Assembly: GCA_034509925.1 (NCBI GenBank)
Contig: CM067537.1
Coordinates: 3,417,001 to 3,481,000 of the forward strand
Source: Hirudinaria manillensis
Lineage: Eukaryota > Annelida > Clitellata > Hirudinida > Hirudinidae
Reading direction: 5' to 3'
DNA length: 64,000 nucleotides
Positions 9,891 to 24,007 of the stretch are shown piece after piece. How positions within the stretch are numbered: the stretch's first letter is position 1; the number at the start of each line of letters is the position of its first letter. A program made the position numbers and the translations under genes. The notes under the pieces are model-generated. The model worked only from the letters and a program-made list of their open reading frames with translations, was not told the DNA's origin and did not search any database.

Positions 9891-11320
9891 TCCAAAGAAC
9901 ATTAGAATTAATCAGATATTATTATGTTTTTAGTTTTTCTTTCATTTCTATGGCTTGTATGTTGCTGGAAAAAGGAATTATTTTTTTTATTAGCTACAAA
10001 CAAATATTTCGGTAATCCCACATATGTCACCCACCCCCTACCTATCTCCTCCCCTTTGCCATGCTACATCTACCAGGTCTCGTTTAATCACCACATATTT
10101 CAGTCTAAAAGATCCCCTTTTCCACTTACATAATACCTCTACTCAAATACTCTCCAGTATGGAACCCCACCATATTAATAATAATTAATTATCTAATTAA
10201 CCATATTAGCATCTCAATTGTTACTCATGCGGTGGGACATTAATCGGGGAGCATCCTAGCGGAATCCCAGGATTACGTATAAGGGAATGCCAAATATTTC
10301 AAACATAAACATTCCTTTAATTGATTAATCACATCAGTCAACAAATAAATACATAGAACATGACATTTCCAAACATAAACATATTAGTGCCTTAGCTGTC
10401 ACTCATCTTGATAGGAGCTGCCGAATATTTAACGGGGCATACTCTACCTCAATACCTGATTACTTTTACTGAAGATGAGTTTTTATTGGTCGCTGGGGGA
10501 CACTAGCCAAGTTTGCTCGTCTTTAGGTACAAACAGCGACCTTACACTGCCGAATTGGTTCAATATGCAGAGACCACTGTACATACATAAAGCAAACCTT
10601 AACTTTTGGTTTACATTCGACAACAGTGGTCGTACAAACATAGAAAACTCAACTTTACTTACAAAATGCAGGTCAATTGTGGTAAATCGTTACTCACCTT
10701 CACGACAATTTTCAATTTGACAAATCTGCCCAAACGTCCCATAACTGGCAGCTTGCACTACTGACTGACATACGTTCAAACAAATTAAGCTGTTCCGCAC
10801 TGTCGATGACAACAAATGAACTGCTTCAAGAATTTGTGCTTCATCCTCGCATAACGGCAACTGCCACACTTTCCCCACACTTCCGCAACCTTAACATGCT
10901 GACAAGGCCAGGCCACACCGGAAACTGTCGAAAATTCCAGATCTATATGAGACATTTCCGCGCTCGAATTCAATTTGACTATAGCATATAATAATTAAAA
11001 AGTTATAAGCTATAGTTAGAAATTATGCACTTATTTATTTTATCATTATAAAATGTGAAGCGGCCAATCAAGTACATAACGTTTATTAAGTTCATTATAC
11101 CACGAGATTTTATCTTTAAACAAATTGTTAATTATATTTACAATCATATTGGATATATTTTTAAAAAATCTTTCACTTAAGTTATTTTTTATATATCTAT
11201 ATCGCTGACCTCCCGCCGTAATCTGTTTATAAGTGGTTTAGCGGCGCGGCTCTTCGGCTATTGTATTACCGGACTTTAATAAAATTTCCTCATTGTTTCA
11301 TTTGGTGCTTTTTGTGGCAT
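9891..11320. other. Intergenic; repeats and HAT1 upstream region
   Basis: No gene is supported. Two loosely similar segments at about 10200-10275 and 10379-10462 share CATATTAG, ACTCAT, TTAA(T/A)CGGGG and a GATTAC end, suggesting an old duplicated element. The last 100 bp become GC-richer (GCGGCGCGGCTC near 11240) and are plausible promoter sequence for HAT1. Confidence 0.4.
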
Positions 11321-11408
11321 TTTCAATTGAATCCGGCTCGGACTAGATTTTGTTTTCGCTGGAATATTTGTGACAATCTTCGTAACCCGAAATCTGGTCC
11401 CGTAGCAG
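11320..11408 (+). promoter_or_regulatory. Candidate 5' non-coding exon of HAT1
   Basis: The HAT1 start codon at 11709 sits two bases after a CTGCAG acceptor-like site, so the leader is probably spliced. A donor-like GCAG|GTAAAT occurs at 11409, and the 70 bases before it contain no ATG. I infer a leader exon ending at 11408. Its start is undetermined. Confidence 0.35.
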
Positions 11409-11708
11409 GTAAATAAAGTTAAGAGCATTCGAGACTTGGGGATTTTTCATTCTGCATCATTGCTCAATTGATTCGAATTCATGACGAAAGTCGGCCATAC
11501 CGGAGTCATTGAAAGAAAAAGGAAAAAATATTCTAACTTATCTTAGTTATCTAGTCTATAAAGTACCTATTTGGCATGGATGGATTTTTCCATCACTTAT
11601 TACAGATATAGAGTTTTGGAATATAAAATGTAATTAGATAAATTACGCACATCAATGAATTACTTTATGGTTTTGATTTAAGATGTGAGTAAATTGTAAA
11701 TCTGCAGA

Positions 11709-14700
11709 ATGAGTTCCCGAGATGATTGCCTTTCCATATGGAGTCATAAGTTGGAAACTTATAAAGTTAATGCCAATCAAGCCATAAAATTTAAGTTGGG
11801 TAGGTTTCAATTATTTAACTGTTACTTTAAAATTCACATTGCATGTTTAATTAACTTAATTATTTAATTTTTAACTTTGCTCTTTGTAAATTTCAGTGAG
11901 AAATGAGTCTGACTTGGAGAACGATGTGTCAGTTTTTTCTCCGGAAATGACACATCAGATATTTGGAGAGTCGTAAGTTAAATTTAACTTTAAAAATGCG
12001 ATTTTGATAGCTTTGTGGTGCTTTGCTTTCCTGATTTATTTATTTATTTATTTACCCACCTTTTAATTATTGTCACTAGTTTTTTATTGTTGTCATAAAT
12101 TAAATCTTACTTTTTAAATGAATGAATTAAACCTTAATTAATGTTTTGATATTCATCCTTTAAATACTATTTTTATTATAAAGAGCAACTTTGCACATTT
12201 TTTTTCTGGAAATGTTTTGATTTCAGTGAGAGCATCTTTGGATACAAAGATTTGACCATCAACATCTTCTGCACAGCATCGAGAATGGTGACTTATGTCG
12301 GAGCCACATATTCAGAAGAAATAAAACCAGAGAAGTATGAAGGCATTAAAGTGAGCCAAACTTTTTATTACTATGCAGTGGCATGCAACAATCTTGTTTG
12401 ATGTAGCTGCTAGGATATCAATGAATAGATAAATAGAATGATTAATAGTATGCATATCATCTTACAATGATATACCAGACATTCTAAAGTTTGGATGAAT
12501 ACAAAAAATGTAAAATTGAAAATACATGTTCAGGCAGACAACTATATGAAGATACTGAGTGGATTCCTACAACCTGGCTTCCTGACAAATATCGATGCCT
12601 TCACAAAAGCCATCCGAGATGATAGTAGTTTCTTACCATTTGGTGAACTTATCCACTCCTACACCAGGACAATAAAAGGTACATTTGAGTTATTTCAGCT
12701 TATAATGATTGCTGTATTTAAGATGTATGCTTAGACATTCTTGTGATTTCTTTAATCAATATAATTATCATTCAAGTGCGGATTTCTTTGAGCGAGCTTT
12801 TTTTTAATAAGTTTATAATTTATCTAATTATTATCGACTTTAATCATTATAATTAGTATTTGAGTGGGGATTTCTTTTGTTTTTTAATAAATAAATTTAT
12901 ATTCATTTGATTATTATTATCGACTTATTTAATTAATCAAACAAATCGTTTAAGATCCTTCAGGCTCAGACAAGTCCAGGAACTTTGAAATTTACTGCGT
13001 CACAAAACCAACTGCTCAGTTCCTCGACTACCACGACAGACTTCAACCCTTCCTCATCTTCTTCGTCGACGCTGCTTCTTACATTTCCACGGACGATCAC
13101 AAGTGGAATTACTATCTCGTGTAATTATTTTTATTATTAATATTATGATGATGGTGATGATTATGATTGTTAAATGCTGATTTTAGGATTCTGTTGGCAG
13201 ATTTAATAGTACATATTAACTTTGTTGTAGTTATTTTTTTTCTTTTAATATTTTAATATTTATGTAATAATTTAATAATTACATTAATTTAATAACAAGT
13301 TACTGTTGCTATTGTCATTCATCTGCATTAATGCTAATAATTAATGCAATAAATTAGTTTATCTTGGTGTGTTTAATGGCACATCCTAACATCCACAGCA
13401 AGCATATTGTATCATCTTGTTGGACATGTTTTCAACAATGAAAGTTATCATTCCATGCATTGATTGTGATATCAGCCCTACCTATCAAATATCAATCAGT
13501 TCTCAATCATTTTTTTTTGCCAATTTCTAATTGGCTTTTAAGATTGGATTTAACTTTAAATTGATTTAACTTTGCTTCCAGATATGAAAAATATGAAAAC
13601 TCCGACAATAAGAAATGTTTTGCGTTTGTGGGTTACATGACAGTTTACAACTTCTATGCTTATCCTGACAAGATAAGGCCTAGAATCAGGTTGTTATAGT
13701 TGACCTTAATGGTTTATTTTATTGTGATTATGAATTTTATTATTTATGCATGTATAATTTTTATTATTATATTCAGTGGAATCACCAACTTAGTGAAATA
13801 TATATTGTGATATTAAAAAAGTATCCATTAAAATTGATTAATTGTTTATTAGTATAAATTAATTGTTTATTTTAATCTCATTAACATAATGTATTCATGA
13901 TACTCCTCCAGTCAGGTGATTATTATGCCTCCTTTCCAACTCCAGGGACATGGAACAACCCTCCTGCAGACCTTCTACAAGAAATGCTGGAGTGACAACT
14001 CTGTTCTCGACATAACAGGTGCATTTTTTTATGTATTTTTCATTTATTTATTTTCTTTCGTCCATTTTATCTTCTTATTTTTGAATGATAGTAATTTTAA
14101 ATTGAAATTAGTCCCATATTTTGGAGTATTTTTGTTTTAATAAAAGATATTCCTAGAACGTAAAAGTTTAATTAGAAAATGTAATTGTAATTAAAAATCC
14201 GTTCCGTGGAACAATAACTTTTCTGTGCCTCTATGAAGTCGAGGATCCGAGCGAAGCTTTCCAGCGGGTGAGGGACTTTGCCGACTGCTTCAACTGCTCG
14301 TCTCTTCCTTCCTTCCAAGCTCAACGACTCCACAAAGGTTTCTCTCTGAAAATGGCAGAAGAGGCAAGGTCCAAGTTGAAGCTCAGCAGGGTCTGTTGTT
14401 ATTTTATATAAGCTGTGTATTCCAATCTGTGTTTTTGTTATGTCCAGGTTTATATGTTTATTGAACTTATGTATATAACATATAGTAATATGTTGGGGAT
14501 AGAAACTATAGACATATTGAAATGTTTATCTTTATCTATTTTGCATTTGCAGTTCTTTGTTATGGGTTTTGTTGTTACTTTGTTATTCACGAGTCATATC
14601 TTCACGACACGTGCCACAATGTTTTCTTTATCTTTCAATGTTCATGTAATGTAACATATATTATGCAAATATAAACATAATAAGTGCAAACATTTATTCA

Positions 14701-15372
14701 AACAAATCAGAAACAGGCGAGAAAGGTTTATGAAATTCTGAGATTGAAGCACACGAATTGCTTTGATGACAAGGAGTACAAAGCGTACAGGATCGATGTC
14801 AAGAGAAGACTAAATGTCCCTTTCCAGGTTTTTTGAATGTCACAAGTCTATGTGACCCTTGAACTTTTAATTTAAGCAAAGGAAATATTTGTTGTCATGA
14901 ATGCCTAGATTATATTATTTAATAATTTAAACCATAGCTTATTTATATAATGTTTATATTATTTTTGTATATCTCCACGAAGATATAGGGTGATAGATTG
15001 ACTTGTAATTTTTTTTATAAAACTTGACTTCAGATTGAATGTCGATGATAATATAACATTAACAATGACAATGTGTGGCTAAACACAATTATGACCATAT
15101 TGAATTATAATAATAATAATAATAACATATTACCTCCATTTATGTTATATTCCTTTAGTCTTTTGTGTGACTTCTCATTGCAGAAGAATAGCCGACACAT
15201 GGGCAGGTTGTGCAAGACTCTGAAACCTCACGAACTGGCCGCAGCTCTGTGTGCTGTCTCGGACGAAAAGAGAGTCGAAATACTGGAACAACAGTTTCAA
15301 GCCTGCATTAACGACTACAGAATCATTCTTAATCGACTGGAGGCCGATCAATTTCACTGCTTGACTGCATGA
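11709..15372 (+). CDS. HAT1: Histone acetyltransferase type B catalytic subunit (HAT1), 10 coding exons
   Basis: HAT1 acetylates newly made histone H4 (Lys5 and Lys12) using acetyl-CoA, with the RbAp46/48 chaperone, before chromatin assembly. Exons read by eye: 11709-11799, 11897-11972, 12227-12350, 12534-12678, 12955-13120, 13582-13689, 13912-14018, 14239-14390, 14711-14827, 15184-15372. All introns are GT-AG, phases agree at each junction, and the total of 1275 nt gives 424 aa (human 419). Landmarks: NQAIKFKLVRNESDLEND and THQIFGES (N-terminal HAT1 domain), FVGYMTVYNFYAYPDK and PRISQVIIMPPFQLQGHGT (GNAT acetyl-CoA loop, Q-x-x-G-x-G type), EDPSEAFQRVRDF, KQARKVYEILRLKH and DVKRRL. A possible in-frame alternative acceptor at 12964 would remove three residues. 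A poly-A signal (AATAAA, about 15411) follows. Frame and landmarks are intact throughout. Confidence 0.95.
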
Positions 15373-16155
15373 TCGCTACGCTTTTTCTGCTGGTATAGAT
15401 TTTCTGAACAAATAAATAACTCAAACGATGTTAGTTGTTTGGGTATTGATGTAACCTATGACACATTGGTGTCAACAATTACCTTGTTTGAGTCTTTCTG
15501 TAGCTGGGGTCAGAGTTTGGTTGTTGCTTTTGAAATCTTCAATGGTTTTGATAGGAACAATGTCCTTTGCCCTGCTTTATTTTGGTGCCAAAACGAATAT
15601 ACCCAAGAGATGTTTCATTCCAAGGCAATATTATATCCAAGACCAGGGAACAATTGGAACCGTCTGTGATCTCTTGCGCGATCTTTGATGGTTTTTAGTG
15701 GCAGTCAAATGGCGGAGATCGCTGACCCTACCTAAAGTTTTAATTTCTGTAGTAATCAATGAGTCACTCGGTGATAAACTGTTCTGATGATATGCGAGCA
15801 CAAAATAATGTATGGGGAAACGCAATGCCTAAGAAATTGGGCCAGGAAATATTTATAGAGTTTTGTGAAGGCACCAAAATCTCGATGGCAATTTTTTCTG
15901 AATCTCTCCCAGGAACTTTACATTCCGATTTTGATATACACCCGACGGAGACATTTCTCCAGGTGAAGGAAACCCAAAACCGGGGAGGCTATATTTTATG
16001 CAGCTTTCCGTTCGTAATATTTATATAACATAATTAGAAGTAAATTATAATTTCTCTCTGGGGCATGGATATCTTACACTCCCAAAAACCTAATAACAAA
16101 TCGACAAATGGGTAAACAAAGCGCCGGTTGATATTCGAACTGAGAGATTGCTAAT
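15373..16155. other. HAT1 3' end and spacer to TMEM60-like gene
   Basis: HAT1's AATAAA lies near 15411. The rest (15430-16150) is not clearly coding. Two overlapping 76-codon frames near 15440-15690 and an 89-codon frame at 15759-16028 have no recognisable domain. The last 150 bp are likely 5' leader or promoter of the next gene. Confidence 0.4.
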
Positions 16156-17251
16156 ATGAAGGCTTTTAATTTTAGAGCTCTTGCGATATGGATCTGTTTA
16201 TTTTTATTCTTAGTATTTTTAACGTTACGGTTGGATGATAAAATTTTGTGGAGTTGGTATGTAGTCTTCATTCCTCTCTGGATATTAGATGCAGCAATAT
16301 TTTATCATGTGGCTGCGCTGGTGTTTAATATTTGTTCTATGAGTTCCTCGTCACCACCAAGAAGAACAAGAGTCATTCAATTGGTTGGTTCTGATAAATT
16401 AAGTTGTATAGAAATTAATAAATATTGAAATTACCTTTGATTGAACAGCAGGGAACAATCTATTTAATTTAAAACCTATTCTTGCTAAGTGTTTGCTTCA
16501 GGAGGTGCCATTGAAAATCTTACTTAAAAAATTACTTCAAACAAACCTGATGGAAAATAGGATCTCCACTATGTTGCATTACTCTTAATGATGAGTATGG
16601 TAGCTTGCATTTTATTTATATAGGAACTTTAAAGCAAAAACTTTTGGAAAAATAATACTAGATGAATGGTACACATTTTCTATTTGAAAGGATTGAGCAG
16701 AACCCAATCAAATTTTAATGTCATAGTTAAGACCTTAATTGCATCTAAAAGACAAGCTTAGAAGAATTCTTACCTGACTCGACAAATATTTTGATGTTGC
16801 AATACTGGATTAGACCATATTTTAAAATTATTTGTCTTAATGCCATAAATAGCCACCACCCAATATTTGTCATACCAACTAATTTTTGTAACTGAATGCT
16901 TAGAAAAGCTTATTTTCCACTTATTCTTTATTTGTGCCACAAAAATAATTCCCTTTTTCTTAATTATTTACTTTTATAAGTTTAACAATTCATCTTTCCA
17001 TGTTTTTGCAGGTGTTTTACGTCGTAGTCTCCTTAATCCAACTTTGCGGTCAAATTTTGATCTGCTTCAAGTTGGAAAACAGGTTCTTTTCAAAATATTA
17101 CATCATCATGATACCAGTCTGGGTGACACTCATCATCTTCATTATCGACATCGCAAGATATTTATTCTGTCGATCTTTACCTTGTTTTGACAAACAGCCT
17201 CCGAGGATGAGCCACACGCGGACCAGGAGATACGGAGTCGTGATCCGTTGA
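16156..17251 (+). CDS. TMEM60-like four-pass membrane protein, two exons
   Basis: Exon 1 is 16156-16383 and exon 2 is 17012-17251, joined in phase 0 (TTG|GTTGGT donor, TTTTTGCAG acceptor). The total is 468 nt, 155 aa. The protein has two similar halves. Each is a hydrophobic pair of helices with a short polar turn, RLDDKILWSWYVVFIPLWI in the first and KLENRFF...YYIIMIPVW in the second. This repeats the L-[DE]-x-x ... F-I-P-[LV]-W pattern of the TMEM60/TMEM185 family, whose function is unknown. The length is near TMEM60 (133 aa in human) and far below TMEM185 (350 aa). A basic linker (SSPPRRTRVIQ) joins the halves. The donor choice is mine; others nearby in phase 0 would change the linker only. 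AATAAA lies near 17315. The gene converges on SemaA. Confidence 0.6.
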
Positions 17252-18149
17252 ATTCTCGTCCAACATTTTTTAAATTTGCTTTTCCAAGACAACTCTTCCC
17301 ACGATGATGGTGCAAATAAAGAAGGAACACGGAGGAATGCGAACGAATCCATTTGTCAGCTCAACACTTTCTCTTGAAGTTGAAACAGCAGAAACACACG
17401 GAGACCCACGAGGAAATAATGACTGATTGTTGATATTGAATTTTATTTCTTTATTTAACAACTCTTCTTTAATGAAGTACAAATATGATTTGCAAGAAAA
17501 TGTCCATCCTTGCATCTGAAAAGTATTAGTACAACAATTTGTAGGCCTTTATATTTACAAGCAGTGAAGGCTCTAAAAAATAAAAAATAAAACAAACTGA
17601 ATAAATAGAAAAAAAACAAAAACACAGTAAAAAAGGGACTCGAGAGAGAGAGCTGTGCAGCTTCTTACACCTGCCAAGGCTTTAATTAATTAAGTCTCAT
17701 CCTTTTGGTGACGGATACAAAAACGTGTCTGGGACTGCTTGAGGTGTCACAGTTGTTTGACGTCATAAATTTAAAGGCAACTTGAAGATATGAGCAGGAG
17801 CGAGGTAAAACTCAGATTTAAAAAAGAAAACACGTTCACGATTTCTAAGCATAGATTCGACGCGTCGGAACTTTCTGGACGCTCCTTCGTCACGAAAAAC
17901 ACGAGGAAAGCTCGAAGCGACGACCTCCGTCGACAAAGATGACGACATCGAATACTCGTAAGGTCAGCAAATAGATGTTGAGATATAAATTACAAGCTGT
18001 GTGTAGGACATGGGAAGTTCTAGAATATGCTTCAACCTTGCACGGTTGCGCGTAGAATGGACGACGGATTGCACGAGCAACGGTCTGCAGCGAGGATTCG
18101 CAAAAAGGTCAGAACAAAAAGAAGAGGAAGAAGAAGAAGACAGTCTTCG
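17252..18149. other. Convergent 3' ends of the TMEM60-like gene and SemaA
   Basis: On the plus strand AATAAA near 17315 serves the TMEM60-like gene. On the minus strand two AATAAA motifs (17442-17447 and 17450-17455) fit the end of a SemaA 3' UTR of about 700 bp. The two 3' ends are therefore roughly 130 bp apart and may overlap after cleavage. No other gene is seen. Confidence 0.5.
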
Positions 18150-19974
18150 TCAAACGTGGACCTCGTTTCTGGAACCCAAGAAGGATCTCACTTTGGAAAT
18201 CGAATTCGTCAGGAATCCGTTTTTCCGGATCAACCGGACGAAAGATTTCTTCGGCTCGAAGTCTGCCTTGGTTTCTTCAGAATTTGCAAAGCTAACTTCC
18301 CTGCTGACCGCAGGAGTCGTAGGGGTGACGTCAAAAGAATTGTGAAAAGTCGACTCCACGTTTTCCTGGACTCCGTCAATGAACGGAAACACGACCTCTG
18401 CCTCCGCCTTCGACAGTTCCAAATTCTCGTCCGGCGAACCGTCGGGAAGGACGTTGGCGTCGCTCGATGGCGTGTCGTCCTTGACGAAGTTGAAGATGTT
18501 CAGCTTCAGAGGAAGCTTCGCGACGGACGGTGGAGTCGGCGGCGGATCTTCGTTGGAGGCGAGGGTCGGGGAAACAAAAGTGAAACTCGAGGAATTCGAG
18601 GGAAGGGTGCGACGCTGCATCAGGTCCGAACCTCCCTGAGGGTAGGACTTGTTCTTGATCCAATACTGCGAGGCTATGAAGGGCCTTTGCGAAGAGGCAG
18701 ACGACGGGGGTCCGGTTTCGTAATAGTTCTCCGACTTGGTCTGGGAATCGTCGCCAAACTCCTTGGACTTGGAGACCTGACTCCTGAGGCTGTTGATTCT
18801 ATGGAGTCCGTAGGCGTACACCTTTCTACGCTGGGTAAAGCAGACGCCAATTGCAAAGCCTAACACGAGCGATGCGATCATGCTCAGAAGGACCGCCAGG
18901 GCCACTTGGTTCTTTGCCGTCGAAGTGCAGTTATCTCCGTTGTTGACGCAGGTCCCTGAAACCAAATGAAGCCCATATGTAATGAGGCACAATCAATTGT
19001 TAATGAATCTTTAACATTAATAATTAATTCAACAAACTATTTAAAATTGTAAAACCAGAGGAATCCACTATCATGCAAAGGAACAAACAGGTTAATGATG
19101 TAAGATCACAAATGATACAGGAAGCAAAATCGGAAGAATATAATTGAATTTCAATCATTTAATCGAGTTTATTATAAAAGTAACATAAAGGCATGCAGGC
19201 AAATTGTAAGTTTGAAAGAACAGAAAATGAAAAAAGGCTTTAGTGATGTTAAATCTTCAGCAAAGCAGCACCAAATCAGAGGTCTCAATCACAGAGAAAT
19301 AATCAACTTTAACTTAACAACTGAAAAGCATTAAGCAATTGAAAGCAATCTAATGTCAGACCCACAAGGACACCGTTAGAAAGATGCAAAGCTACACGAA
19401 AGCACACCGTGAGACCGAATTCACGAACCAGGATAAACAAGATGTTCGAAGCTGGCAAAGCTCTCCGAGTCGTAGGGATTCGTCGCCATCGACGACGGCA
19501 CGGCCGCCGTCACCGGCTCGTTGCTCGGAATTTTGTCTGAAAATTTCAATTGTAATTTCCCCTTCAGTCACTCTCGTTCATGTCGATCCCCTTTGAAACT
19601 AAGTTCATTCATCCTCTTTGTTTTAAACCAACCTAAGACTTCCAGCTTATTAGGGATGACACACTGACAGAACTGGCATGCTGTCCAAGGTTTTAAAGAA
19701 ATGAAATGAATGACTGAGTGAATGAATGAATAAGTAACGTACATAGCTAAACCAAAACAACTGCGCCAACAACACCAACGACGATGGAATTGAAATAAAG
19801 AAACTATGTTGAGCATTTATCACTAAGTCTTTGAAAGATATCTAACATGGCTTGGCCTCCCCGTCATCTGCTTCGTAAGGACACTTTGAGTGCCTCCCTG
19901 TTTCCAAACTCTGCAGACTACAAAAAACAAGGAAGATTTCTATTCAAGCAAACTGTCTTTGAGATCTAATAATA

Positions 19975-20018
<44 letters not shown>

Positions 20019-23000
20019 CTTGCCATAAATGTAGTAAATATGATCTGTGCATTTTAAAGACAATGCATAAGCATATCATATTAATATCATTCAAGGCAAC
20101 CAGGGCTGACTTTATTACCAAATTCCAAAGATGCAAGTATGTTGCTTAAGAGGAGTTACATTGCAACCTTAATAAGTAAGATTGAGATTGGATTTCTTTT
20201 TTAATGTTAACTTTCAGTTTAAAAAACATTAAGGCTGCTTGCATGAACTTTCCACTACTAACTAATTTATTAATGATAATGCTAATTAATATTAATGAGC
20301 AGTGTACTAGGATGCTTGTAAAAGTTAGACTAAGAACAAGACCAAGCATAAATTACTGCAAATCACATCCTAGAACCTCGCTCACCCAACTTGCGAATGA
20401 GTGCATTTGTTTGCCGTCCACGAACAATAAGGATCCCTGAGTGCCATGCATGATCTGAAGTGTCAATGAAATCATCACTTGTACTTACATGCTTGCTTTT
20501 AAATTAACTATTAATCAATTAACTATTAGAATTGATTAAGTCTGGTACATGAAGCACAGCATCACTTTGTAACTACAATTCATGATAACTTTCAGAGAGA
20601 ATGAATATGGTTTTGAAATGCCAAAAACCACTTTTCAATCAATCAATCAATCAATCGATCAATCGATCGATCAATCAATCAAATCAATCAATCAAGTTGA
20701 ACCAATAGAGACAACAACCTCAACGGCTGATGGAAACCAACCTGCACGTTTTAGCAGCACTGCACCTATGCAGTGGTGCAGAATATATTTGATCTTTCGT
20801 GATGATCAGCAGTTTCTTCTGCTCGTCCTCGGGATCCGAGAACGTTTTCAGTCCCACGATCGACTGACGAGAGGGCGCCACCAACACCTCCACGAGTCGA
20901 GGAGAGACTTCGGAACCTTTGCCGGAGTTGAAGGTCTTCAGGACTCGGCCGTCATCTTAACGATAAAATTAATTAATCACTTAATTGATAAAATTAATTA
21001 ATCACTTAATTAATAAAAATGATTAATCACTTAACTTATAGAATTAATTAATTAATTAATAGATTAGTAATAGATAAAAGTAAATGTTCAGAGAGTGCTT
21101 CTTTTATTCATCCATGATTGTTACTATATTTATTTACATTAGTTGTGGGAACCATTCATGAAATCCAGGAAATTATTCATGAATAATTAATAAGTTGTGA
21201 CTCAACTCCATTATTAATTAATTAATGCTATTGGTAATTAAAATGTAAAACGAATGTTTTTACAATCGCATCTTAAAATAGATTACAAAAATTTAATTAA
21301 TTCTAAAATTCATTATTTATTTACATTTTAAGCCATGTTTAGGTTTTTCTGTTTTTCTAAATATAACTCAACTCCATGAATAATTAATGAAGGTTATTGA
21401 TAATTATAATCAACAATGTTAACCAGTTCCGCTGAAGATGACATCATAGTAGCGTTCATCAGCTGCCAGCATCCTCCAATCGACTGTCACGTGGGTCAGA
21501 CTGTACCTAGAAGGATGCATTTCAATCTCTTCATTGGAATTTAAATGACATGAAAATAATCAGTCATTTATAAATAGAACTTAAAGATAAGAATAATAAT
21601 GAAAATAACAATGTTAACAATATATAACAATAATAATATATAATAACACTATTAATAAAAATAATAATAATATTATATAATAATAATAATAATAAGTATT
21701 TAAAGAAATTGTATTCTGTGGTGAACCAACTTGAAGCTGGACTGGACAAAGGCAGGTTTCCCACCGAGGGCAGGAATGGCTGCATCCATGAGTGGATGAG
21801 ACTTTATGAAGTTCAACGTCTGATCGGACAGACTCAGTGAATCGTTAGGACACGTCTGATGATTGAAATTACAATGATTAAATAATAATTAATTAAAAAT
21901 AAGCAGATGTTTTTATTATTATTTATTTATCAAAGGAAACATTACGTCAAATGCAATTGTTTAATAAATGGAATAAATTCTGATTGATGTCATTATCAAA
22001 ATCTAAATTTCAGATTCTAAAAGAGATAAATTTCTCATGGCAATCATTTAAGAACTTTGAATGTTATGAAACGACAGCCTTGAAATGTAGCTTCCAAAAT
22101 GTGGCAATCTTGCATATACAATGCAATTCAAACCACAACGAAGCCAAAGAACAAAGAACATCTGAACAAAGAATATAAAAAGCTCGAATGAAAACTATTT
22201 TAAATCCCAGCGTTGAACACAAATGACTCACGATGCTTAAAAATAACACGTGCATTCCTGAATCTCACAGAAATCTTCAGTCAAGTCATCATCACCACCG
22301 GCCACAAAACTCCTTCATCATTTAATCATCACCAACATCATTTGCCGTCATCATCGTCATCACCACCATCATCATTATTATCATCACCACTACCAACACC
22401 ATCATCATCATTACTAGTCACCATCATCATCATCATCGTCATCATCCTCCTGAGAGTAACTTACTGCAGCTGGATGGGGCTCTGGAACGTTGGTTGCTGT
22501 CAGCCAATTGCTGTAGTCGTCCTTGCGATCCTTGAACTTGCCAGTGAAGCTCTTCAACACGTCCGCCATTTTGAAGGCGCAGACGGCAGAACCACGCAGA
22601 CTGTTCCTGATTGGTCGATGCATCACCATTAACGGTCAAATAACGTTTGAATGTATCAGAACTTCAAGCATTGTTTTTTTGTTGCATAAAGATTGTATTG
22701 ATTTGTATCGTATTTATTGATTTATATTTTATTTATTGATTTATATTGTATTTATTGATTTGTATCATATTTATTGATTTATTTCACTTTCCAAATGATA
22801 GGATCCGAGCAAGATGGCGTCACAATTTGCAAACTTAATGAACTTAATCATGTATCATTTATTCAACTATTAATTTACTTATATTTACTATTTTAACAAT
22901 ATAATTATTTACTTATATTTACTATTAACTTGTTGTGGAATCAAAGTATAATAAAAAAAAAAAGAAAAAGAAATTCTAAATAAAAAGCTTAAGTAAATTA

Positions 23001-23946
23001 AATGCAAAAAACTCTAGCACCACCGCACAGGTTTATTTACATCGGTCTCCTCAAACAAGTACATCGTAAGGAGATGAAGAAGTACACAACTTAACTATTG
23101 TAATGAGTTCCAGATAAACTAATCCTTATATGTATATCTTTGGTGGTATACATATATGTATTCCTTACGTATACTATCAATTCATTAATTTTTATTTTAA
23201 TGTCTTTAATATTTATATATATCTTTAATATTAATTATACTTAATTAATGTTTTCATAATAAAATTTACAATCTTTTTACAATTTCCAAGTAAAAGTTTA
23301 CAATTGATTTACTTTATCAACAAATAAACAACAACAACGACGACGACAACAACCACAACAATGACGATGATGATAACAACAACAACGATGATGATAACAA
23401 CAACAACAACAACAACACAATCAGATTCTATTGCAGGCCTCATAAAATTGTAGTTAATTGAACATCAATCCTTAAATGGTCTCAATTTATAAACTTCTAC
23501 AAAAGTGATTTCAGTGAAGATAACAACATTTGAGTTGTCCTGTAATGCACTGACATACAGCTAAATGATGATGATGATGACGATGTTGATATGATAACGA
23601 TGATGATGATGATGATGATGACGATGATGATAACATCTCTCTTCAGAATTCATTATGATAAAGATGAGCACCAAGCACATTATCACATGCAACAGTTTAA
23701 TGCAATCACTATCATTATCATCATCATAGCTGTCGCCAGAAATATAATATAATTTATTTAAAAATTAAATTCAATGAAGATATTCGAAAACTTTTAATAT
23801 TAAATTTGTTTTTTTTTATAATTTTGTAATTCCATCAAAATTATTATTTGTTTATGTTATTGTTGATATTATTCTAATCATGTCATTCATTCAATTCCAC
23901 GGACAGAGAAAGTAATAAAAGAACTTCTATTATTATTATTATGACT

Positions 23947-24007
<61 letters not shown>

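Noticed and set aside
16156-17251. Assignment to TMEM185
   Set aside because: TMEM185 proteins are about 350 aa with more repeats; this 155-aa two-half protein fits TMEM60 better.
18027-18863. 278-codon plus-strand open frame
   Set aside because: It is the antisense shadow of the GC-rich last SemaA exon (18150-18955), whose minus-strand frame has a transmembrane segment and splices in phase to the rest of the gene.
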